Positions 57,344 through 64,000 of a DNA stretch of 64,000 nucleotides are shown piece by piece; position 1 is the first letter of the stretch; each line of letters starts with the position of its first letter. Under the pieces are notes generated by a model. The model saw only the letters and a program-made list of their open reading frames with translations. It searched no databases and was not told the DNA's origin. Location: the NCBI RefSeq assembly GCF_017599325.1, contig NZ_JAGFVM010000030.1:1-64000 (forward strand). Reading direction: 5' to 3'. The position numbers were made by a program, and so were the translations under genes. Source of the DNA: Marinilactibacillus kalidii (GTDB lineage Bacteria > Bacillota > Bacilli > Lactobacillales > Carnobacteriaceae_A).

Positions 57344-58201
57344 TTAGTTTGATCGAATTTGATTTTCTCTATCTGTTAAACGATTAATATGCAAAATGAA
57401 ATATAATTGCTCTTCGCTTGTCATTTCGGTGTCCAATTTTTTGATTAGGTAAGCATTAATCTTCAGTACACAAGCATAAGCTACCTCATACTTTGTTCTT
57501 ACTTGATCAAAAAGCTGGGTTTCACCAGAATCGTACCGTTCTTTTTTTGTGATTCTTTGTAAAAAATATCTTAGGTGGGTTACAAAGCGATTATAATTAA
57601 TTGAATTTTCTTCTATTTCAATTGAATAATGAAATTTAATGACATTAAATATATCTTGAATAATATTGGCTTCATTGATTCCCTTAAGCTTTACATCACC
57701 CGATACATTTTGACCATTCACAAAATGTAGCGCTATAAAACTAGCTTCTGTTTCGGAAAGTTTGACTTTTTCATAATAAAAAATTGTTTCTAAAATATCT
57801 AATGCGACTTCATATTCTCTAGGATAGAACTTTTTGATTTCCCATAGAAATGCATTTTGTATTTGTTCACCATTCTTAAAACGAAACAAAGCATAATTGA
57901 TATGATCGGCTAGACCAATATAGATACTATCATTGAATTTCACATCTAATCGTTCTTCAGCTTCTTTAACGATTTTATCTGTGAGTTCTAAATGATTTGT
58001 TGGAATCTCACCGACCAGATGTACGAATTTATCGACTAGATCTTGAGACTCTAATATAAATATCTTGTCGATTTTAAGCTCATCTACTTCATCGTTTTCC
58101 TTTTTTCCAAACGCGATCCCTCTACCAAGTAAAACGCGTTCAGCTAATTTCTCGTCATGAGCTAGAATGATATTATTATTAAATATCTTTTTAATCCACA
58201 C
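57344..58201 (-). CDS. licT: BglG-family transcriptional antiterminator LicT
   Basis: This antiterminator binds the RAT RNA and is controlled by PTS phosphorylation of its two PRD domains. The N-terminal CAT domain reads VWIKKIFNNNIILAH and GRGIAFGKKENDEVDE. PRD1 has His in GLADHINYALFR and ASFIALHFVNGQ, PRD2 in RFVTHLRYFLQRI and YFILHINRLT, so all four regulatory His are present. The GTG at 58201, 6 nt after GGAGG, gives the normal 285 aa; the longer frame runs into the terminator. It heads the operon and has its own RAT upstream. Confidence 0.93.
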   Translation of the reverse strand: MWIKKIFNNNIILAHDEKLAERVLLGRGIAFGKKENDEVDELKIDKIFILESQDLVDKFVHLVGEIPTNHLELTDKIVKEAEERLDVKFNDSIYIGLADHINYALFRFKNGEQIQNAFLWEIKKFYPREYEVALDILETIFYYEKVKLSETEASFIALHFVNGQNVSGDVKLKGINEANIIQDIFNVIKFHYSIEIEENSINYNRFVTHLRYFLQRITKKERYDSGETQLFDQVRTKYEVAYACVLKINAYLIKKLDTEMTSEEQLYFILHINRLTDRENQIRSN

Positions 58202-58229
58202 AAACAACCTCCTCCCAACCAAAAAAAAT

Positions 58230-58289
58230 ACACCTTAACGACTTTTGACATAAAAGAACACACTCGTCCCCTCAAAAGTAGCTAGGTGT
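58230..58289 (-). terminator. Conditional terminator before licT
   Basis: ACACCT (58284-58289 complement) pairs with AGGTGT (58230-58235 complement), with an inner ACTTTTGA/TCAAAAGT stem. A run of eight T follows. It overlaps the 3' part of the RAT at 58284-58313. Confidence 0.88.
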
Positions 58290-58313
58290 TGCCTGCCTAC
58301 GCAGTTACAATCC
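58284..58313 (-). promoter_or_regulatory. RAT site in the licT leader
   Basis: The minus-strand sequence begins GGATTGTAACTGCGTAGGCA and ends GGCAACACCT. It differs from the second RAT only in the loop and base-pair exchanges around TGTATTGGC/TGCGTAGGC. This lets LicT control its own message. Confidence 0.93.
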
Positions 58314-58342
58314 TCTTGTTATTTAATTTTCTCAACATTTAT

Positions 58343-58371
58343 ATTGTAAGCACTATCAATATAAATGTCAA
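58343..58371 (-). promoter_or_regulatory. licT operon promoter with candidate cre site
   Basis: On the minus strand TTGACA (58366-58371), a 17-nt spacer and TACAAT (58343-58348) give a strong promoter. TGTAAGCACTATCA on the plus strand (58345-58358) matches 13 of 14 positions of the cre consensus TGWAANCGNTNWCA, with CA for CG in the centre. CcpA binding here would block the promoter in glucose. Confidence 0.75.
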
Positions 58372-58385
58372 TAGTTTTTCAAAAA

Positions 58386-58410
58386 AAACTCCGAGTCATA
58401 AACTCGGAGT
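58386..58410 (-). terminator. Terminator of the Old Yellow Enzyme gene
   Basis: Perfect arms AACTCCGAGT and ACTCGGAGTT enclose CATAA, and a run of eight T follows on the minus strand. Confidence 0.92.
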
Positions 58411-58419
58411 TACAATACC

Positions 58420-59523
58420 TTATTTGATACGGTCGGCCATCATTGCTTGCATGAACATCCATACACCACTGTTTAATTTTAGTTCTTCACGTTCTTCTTC
58501 CGTTACATCCAAACGAATAAGATCATCTCTACCACTCAGCGCTTTGCTTGCCCAATGTGGATCTGATAATATTACTCTTCCTAATGCTACAAGTTCGCTA
58601 TTTTCTAAAGCTTCTTTCGCATCGGCACTATTTCTAATATCTCCAACACTAATTAATGGGACCCTACCTGCAATTTTATCATGTATCTTTTGTAAAATTG
58701 TTTCTTCTCTTACTTCATCAAATTTAGAAAACTGTTTGAAGTCTCCCAATGAGATATGCAAGTAATCCAGTTTTTTATCTGCTAAATGATCAACCAAGTA
58801 AAGTGTATCTTCAATGCGAATACCAGGGTTTTCATATTCTTCTGGAGAAAATCTATAGCCGACGATAAATGGTTCTTGTGTTTCATTATCAACTGTTTCG
58901 ATCACTTCATTTACCAATCTATCGACAAAATGATATCTTTTTTCTAAACTTCCGCCCCACTGATCCTCACGTCTATTCGAATGAGGAGAAAAGAATTGTT
59001 GAATCAAGTAAGTGTTTGCGCCATGAATCTCAATGCCGTCAAAACCAGCTCTAATCGCTCTGATTGCTGCAGCTTTGAAGTCTTCGATTACTTGCACAAC
59101 TTCCTCATCGGATAATGCTCTAGGTTCAACTGCTTCGGGTCTTTCCGCTTTTACCGCACTTGCAGAAACAGGTTGCGCTCCTCTTAATGCAGCACTTGGA
59201 GACATTCTACCACCATGGAAAATTTGCAAGATAGCTTTTGTTCCAGATTTTTTAATAGCCGCAGCTAATTTCGCTAGTCCAGGTATATGCTTGTCATCAT
59301 GAACACCTAATTCGCCTTCCCAGCCTTTACCGATAGCTTGAACGTTCGCAGCAGCAGTGATCACTGCTCCTAATTCTCCACTACGTAATGCATAATAAGC
59401 AATTTCGTTGTCCGTAATCGTTCCATCAAAAAAGCTCATCATATTCGTCATTGGAGCCATCACTGCTCTATTTTTTAACGTAACTCCACGTTTGAGTTGA
59501 ATTGATTCTTCTAAATTAGTCAT
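58420..59523 (-). CDS. NADH-dependent flavin oxidoreductase, Old Yellow Enzyme family
   Basis: This 367-aa FMN-dependent TIM barrel has the OYE-family features KNRAVMAPMTNM near the start, ILQIFHGGRMS, GFDGIEIHGANTYLIQQFFSPHSNRREDQWGG (split here into IHGANTYLIQQFFSPHSN and RREDQWGG), and VALGRVILSDPHWASK at the FMN phosphate site. It lacks the Fe-S domain of dienoyl-CoA reductases. Substrates are probably alkenes conjugated to carbonyls. It is a separate unit upstream of the licT promoter. Confidence 0.88.
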   Translation of the reverse strand: MTNLEESIQLKRGVTLKNRAVMAPMTNMMSFFDGTITDNEIAYYALRSGELGAVITAAANVQAIGKGWEGELGVHDDKHIPGLAKLAAAIKKSGTKAILQIFHGGRMSPSAALRGAQPVSASAVKAERPEAVEPRALSDEEVVQVIEDFKAAAIRAIRAGFDGIEIHGANTYLIQQFFSPHSNRREDQWGGSLEKRYHFVDRLVNEVIETVDNETQEPFIVGYRFSPEEYENPGIRIEDTLYLVDHLADKKLDYLHISLGDFKQFSKFDEVREETILQKIHDKIAGRVPLISVGDIRNSADAKEALENSELVALGRVILSDPHWASKALSGRDDLIRLDVTEEEREELKLNSGVWMFMQAMMADRIK

Positions 59524-59612
59524 CTAAACTTCCTCTCAGTTTTAATCACTTACTAATTGTAACTTTTAAAGAGAAGAATTTCAACCCTAGAGACTCTTGC
59601 TTTCATTTACAA

Positions 59613-59649
59613 AAAGAGATCAACATCCTTATCAGATGCTGATCTCTTT
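59613..59649 (-). terminator. Terminator of the 157-aa unknown gene
   Basis: AAAGAGATCAACATC (59613-59627) pairs with GATGCTGATCTCTTT (59635-59649) with one mismatch. A T run follows on the minus strand. Confidence 0.88.
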
Positions 59650-59662
59650 ATTTAGAAGATAT

Positions 59663-60136
59663 CTATTTTTTGTCAGGGTACACTTCTTGTACAGTTTTGG
59701 CAGGGTCTATCACAATATATAATTTATTCCCTGATACCATACTGGATTGGTATTCATTGTCATGACCATCACTATCTAATGCTTTATAAGGGAAATAAAT
59801 ACGGTCTTTCTCTGAAGGAGCTGATGTTTCCCCACTATTTTTTCCTCTGTATAAAATATCCATCATTTCAATATCTTGGAATTGTTTTACACGATCGAAC
59901 ATACCAGTTTCTAGTCCACCGAGATTAATATCAGAAGAATTTACTGAATCTGCTTCAATATCAATTTCAATTTTTAACGATTCACATGGATGGATCTCTT
60001 GGAAATCATTTTCACCGATACGACCATAACTGGTTGTCACTTGTTTAATCCAAAGATCTCCAATATGTTCTCTTTCAATCGTCCAAGTTTCACCATTTCT
60101 AAACATAAACTTAAGTGCTGACATTACTTTTTTCAT
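59663..60136 (-). CDS. Protein of unknown function, 157 aa
   Basis: I do not recognise this family. The ATG at 60136 lies 7 nt after AGGAGG and is preferred to a longer frame; the gene has its own terminator. The protein is soluble by appearance and slightly acidic. It starts MKKVMSALKFMFRNGETWTI, then has an Asp/Glu-rich beta segment (CESLKIEIDIEADSVNSSD), FDRVKQFQDIEMMDILYR, and a C-terminal NKLYIVIDPAKTVQEVYPDKK. Its surroundings (SDR and OYE oxidoreductases, PTS operons) give no clear hint. Confidence 0.7.
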   Translation of the reverse strand: MKKVMSALKFMFRNGETWTIEREHIGDLWIKQVTTSYGRIGENDFQEIHPCESLKIEIDIEADSVNSSDINLGGLETGMFDRVKQFQDIEMMDILYRGKNSGETSAPSEKDRIYFPYKALDSDGHDNEYQSSMVSGNKLYIVIDPAKTVQEVYPDKK

Positions 60137-60262
60137 TTTCATTCCTCCTGCTCTATTTGTGAATAGTTTAACAAATATATATAGCAATTACCATCTATAA
60201 TATAATATTTTATAAATTTTTTTATTTTTTATGTATTTTTGTTCACAATTAAATTAAAAAAA

Positions 60263-60284
60263 GAAAGACCTCGTAAGGTCTTTC
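60263..60284 (-). terminator. Terminator of the SDR gene
   Basis: GAAAGACCT and AGGTCTTTC enclose CGTA, and a run of seven T follows on the minus strand. Confidence 0.93.
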
Positions 60285-60298
60285 GACTTTTAAGTTTA

Positions 60299-61036
60299 TT
60301 AACGACCGATATTCCATCCACCGTCTATAACTAGTGACGCTCCTTGCATATAATTAGATTCATCAGAAGCTAAGAAGGTAGCTGCTGAAGCAATTTCTTC
60401 AGGCTCACCTGCTCTTTGTTCAGGAATATCATTAAGTCTCTTATCATCAATACCTTCTGTCATTGGTGTAACGACGAATCCAGGTGCTAATAGATTAGAT
60501 TTGATACCTTTAGACCCAAAGTCATTAGCCAATTGTTTCGTAAAGCCTTCAAGTGCATGTTTAGAGGTTACATAGGTCGAACCACCGGGTCCCGCTACAA
60601 ATGAGCCTTGAGAACCTACATTGATGATCGTTCCTCTTCCTTTTTCAATAAAGTGAGGGAGGACAGCTTTTGCAGCTAAATAAGGACCTTTGACATTTAC
60701 TGCCATAATCTTATCGTATTCTGACTCATCTGTATCCAGTACCGTTTTATAGCTGTCATGTATGCCGGCACCATTATACAGAATATCGATTGTTCCATAT
60801 AATTCGATAATTTTCTTCACGACATTTTTGATTTCTTCTGCATCCGTTGTATCTGTATGCAGGTAAGTTGCTTCGTTATTCTCTTTTTTTATCTCTTCAA
60901 CGATACGTTTACCATCGTCTTCGCTTCTACCACCTATAACAACTTTCGCACCTTCTTGTGCAAACTTCTTAGCTGTAGCTTCACCAATACCTGAAGTACC
61001 ACCAATCACGAATGCTACTTTATTTTCAAGTTTCAT
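60299..61036 (-). CDS. Short-chain dehydrogenase/reductase
   Basis: This 245-aa classical SDR has the cofactor motif VIGGTSGIGEATAKKFAQEG and NGAG. The catalytic Ser is in INVGSQGSF, and YVTSKHALEGFTKQLAND carries the Tyr-x-x-x-Lys pair. The VIDGGWN end is typical. The residue after the first beta strand (GGRSEDD) suggests NADP(H), as Arg follows GG. Substrate unknown. It is a single gene with its own terminator. Confidence 0.92.
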   Translation of the reverse strand: MKLENKVAFVIGGTSGIGEATAKKFAQEGAKVVIGGRSEDDGKRIVEEIKKENNEATYLHTDTTDAEEIKNVVKKIIELYGTIDILYNGAGIHDSYKTVLDTDESEYDKIMAVNVKGPYLAAKAVLPHFIEKGRGTIINVGSQGSFVAGPGGSTYVTSKHALEGFTKQLANDFGSKGIKSNLLAPGFVVTPMTEGIDDKRLNDIPEQRAGEPEEIASAATFLASDESNYMQGASLVIDGGWNIGR

Positions 61037-61119
61037 TTTAAATCGAGCTCCTTTGTTTAATCTATGAAGTCAGCTTAACGCCCTACAAAGAAAAAATCAA
61101 AAGAAACAAACTATTATAC

Positions 61120-61154
61120 AAAATGCCTGCAGTCAGAGAGACTACAGGCATTTT
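61120..61154 (-). terminator. Terminator after the second licT-like gene
   Basis: AAAATGCCTG (61120-61129) pairs with CAGGCATTTT (61145-61154). The hairpin begins directly after the stop codon at 61156. The T run is short (TTTTGTATAAT), and TATAAT there could serve the SDR gene. Confidence 0.75.
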
Positions 61155-61155
61155 A

Positions 61156-62004
61156 TTATTCGTTTAATTCAGAATATTTTAATAGTCGATTGATATGCAC
61201 TGCTAAATAGGTTAACTCATCTTTTGGAACTGGTTTTTGATGAACTTCTTGCATATATTCTTTGATCTTGAATGCAATATTCATTGCTTCAGGATATAAC
61301 GTCGAAATCTGCTCGAATAATTCTTCATCTGTTTCTTCCATAAGCTTATCCGCTAGATAACGTTCTACAAAAAACTTAACATGTGTGATAAATCGATTAT
61401 AATGAATGGAATCTGTCTGAAGAGTGGTTCTTAGATTATATCGAACCAAATTTACAATACTGCCTAACATTTTCGCAGTTTTCATGCTATCTGCATGCTC
61501 ATTGTCCAAGCTTTGTGCATTGATCAAATGAAATGCAATATTTGCTGATTCTTCTTTTGGTAACTCTACATTCAATTTTTCATTAATTAAATTTCTTGCA
61601 TACTCTCCAACTAAAAACTCTTTAGGATAATAGCTCTTCACTTCCCAATAAACTCGGTTTGAAATATTTAAACCTTTTTGGGCTCTCTCAACCGCAAAGT
61701 GCATATGATCCATTAACGTGAAGTAGATACTTTGCTGTAAGGCTGCATCTAGATGATCCTTAGAATATTCAATAATTTCTTGAACCATTGTCAAGTAAAT
61801 TTCTGGAATATTGCTAAGCAATTCTAGTACTTGTTGCATTCTTATATTTTCAGCAGAGAAAAATACTTGATCTACTTTTGACTGATCGACTTGATCTCCT
61901 GGTTTTGCGCCAAACCCAATCCCCTTGCCAAAGACTACGTTTTCTTTTCCATCTTTTTCAATTAATACAACACTTGTATTCAGTACCTTTTTGATTATTG
62001 CCAA
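61156..62004 (-). CDS. BglG-family antiterminator, second LicT-like copy
   Basis: This 282-aa antiterminator has a CAT domain (AIIKKVLNTSVVLIEKDGKE, VFGKGIGFGAKPGDQVDQ) and two PRDs with His in TLMDHMHFAVER, SANIAFHLINAQ, RFITHVKFFVER and LAVHINRLL. It is last in the second PTS cluster, 38 nt after the glucosidase gene. It starts with TTG at 62004 after GGAGGGGGG. Its RAT target would be upstream of the PTS gene and so outside the window; none lies between its neighbours here. Confidence 0.92.
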   Translation of the reverse strand: MAIIKKVLNTSVVLIEKDGKENVVFGKGIGFGAKPGDQVDQSKVDQVFFSAENIRMQQVLELLSNIPEIYLTMVQEIIEYSKDHLDAALQQSIYFTLMDHMHFAVERAQKGLNISNRVYWEVKSYYPKEFLVGEYARNLINEKLNVELPKEESANIAFHLINAQSLDNEHADSMKTAKMLGSIVNLVRYNLRTTLQTDSIHYNRFITHVKFFVERYLADKLMEETDEELFEQISTLYPEAMNIAFKIKEYMQEVHQKPVPKDELTYLAVHINRLLKYSELNE

Positions 62005-62042
62005 TCTAATCCCCCCTCCTCAGAATGATTTACTGAAATGAA

Positions 62043-63503
<1,461 letters not shown>

Positions 63504-64000
63504 TTATTTTCCTCCTATTGGTGAAACTGTCATAACCATTTCATTTGTTGAAACGGTTTCGTTCGTTACGTTTTGTGCTACTGCATAAGCATCTTGATTG
63601 GTGACCACAGAGATAACAGTTGTATCAAATCCAGCTTCTTCTATAGCTTGAATATCAAAAGTAATCAATAAATCGCCAGCTTTCACTGCATCACCTTTTT
63701 TAACATGCGCTTCAAAATGTTTACCTTCAAGTTGAACTGTATCGATACCAATATGGAATAACACTTCTGCACCATTATCTAATTCCATACCAACTGCATG
63801 TTTTGTTTCAAATACCATACCAATAACACCGTTAGCTGGCGCTCTTAATTCTCCAACGCTTGGCTCAACACCAAACCCAGCACCTACCATGCCTTTAGAG
63901 AATACTTCATCTTTAACATCTGATAATGGAATAATTGTTCCTGTTACTGGACTTTTCATATCAGCAGGTACGCGTTCTTTACTATTAAATGTATCTACTG
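63504..64000 (-). CDS. Beta-glucoside PTS enzyme II, C-terminal EIIA part (partial)
   Basis: The frame is open through the right edge of the window, with no stop upstream of the first visible ATG (63959), so this is the C-terminal part of a longer EIIBCA or EIIA-containing protein. The visible EIIA domain has ADMKSPVTGTIIPLSDVKDE, FETKHAVGMELDNGAEVLFH and the active His in EVLFHIGIDTVQLEGKHFEA. The upstream residues VDTFNSKERVP look like the linker between EIIC and EIIA. It is first in the second PTS cluster. Confidence 0.9.
   Translation of the reverse strand, partial: VDTFNSKERVPADMKSPVTGTIIPLSDVKDEVFSKGMVGAGFGVEPSVGELRAPANGVIGMVFETKHAVGMELDNGAEVLFHIGIDTVQLEGKHFEAHVKKGDAVKAGDLLITFDIQAIEEAGFDTTVISVVTNQDAYAVAQNVTNETVSTNEMVMTVSPIGGK

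Noticed and set aside
58202-58222. Longer N-terminus of LicT
   Set aside because: It starts inside the GGAGG site and T run, and the CAT domain begins at VWIKKIF, so the GTG at 58201 is better.
63504-63959. A free-standing EIIA gene starting at the ATG of 63959
   Set aside because: The frame stays open through position 64000 with no stop, no RBS precedes the ATG, and the upstream residues look like a linker, so it is the 3' part of a larger gene cut by the window edge.

Overview
The window looks like a chromosomal segment of a low-GC Gram-positive bacterium of the order Lactobacillales. This rests on the conserved xerC-hslV-hslU-codY cluster, a long Lactobacillus-type thymidylate synthase, SipS-type signal peptidases, LicT-type antitermination and strong AAGGAGG ribosome binding sites. 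The secreted proteins are rich in Asp and Glu, and beta-glucoside PTS systems sit beside ABC-2 exporters, which fits a Carnobacteriaceae-like, possibly halotolerant genus. That last step is inference. I see no rRNA, tRNA, insertion sequence, prophage or CRISPR array.

Region 1 (1-23.5 kb) is core housekeeping, almost all on the minus strand: parE-parC (topoisomerase IV), divergent plsY, then rbgA-rnhB-dprA, topA and xerC-hslV-hslU-codY. The B. subtilis neighbour trmFO is missing between topA and xerC. Two tandem signal peptidases follow, then an operon of an SGNH hydrolase, ypmS, msrA, yozE, deoD and ctpA, then hemolysin III, and the end of an operon of an ABC-F ATPase, thyA, a GNAT enzyme and dfrA.

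Region 2 (23.5-35 kb) is a mixed set: ABC-F, cold-shock protein, an EbsA-like/RNase HI pair, a DUF21-CBS-CorC membrane protein, a DUF368 protein (family linked to undecaprenyl-phosphate recycling), an RpiR regulator with an aldo/keto reductase, DUF72, VanZ, a COG2309 aminopeptidase-like protein and an MDR oxidoreductase. Several intergenic spaces hold strong inverted repeats overlapping promoters.

Region 3 (35-53 kb) is accessory and regulatory. Three ABC-2 exporter systems each have a different type of regulator: an OmpR/histidine kinase pair, a TetR repressor, and a NarL/HisKA_3 pair arranged like LnrJKLMN of B. subtilis. Between them lie a sugar ABC importer without its ATPase and a PadR/HAAS-domain membrane protein pair with an orphan HAAS fragment. 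The most unusual DNA element is a 22-bp-arm palindrome before tetR that carries a near-consensus promoter, two operator-like half palindromes and a terminator hairpin for the upstream operon.

Region 4 (53-64 kb) is beta-glucoside use. One LicT-PTS EIIBCA-6-phospho-beta-glucosidase operon has two ribonucleic antiterminator (RAT) sites, two overlapping terminators and a candidate cre site on its promoter. A second PTS-glucosidase-LicT cluster runs off the right edge. Two proteins I cannot assign to a family (175 aa and 157 aa), an Old Yellow Enzyme homologue and a short-chain dehydrogenase fill the space.
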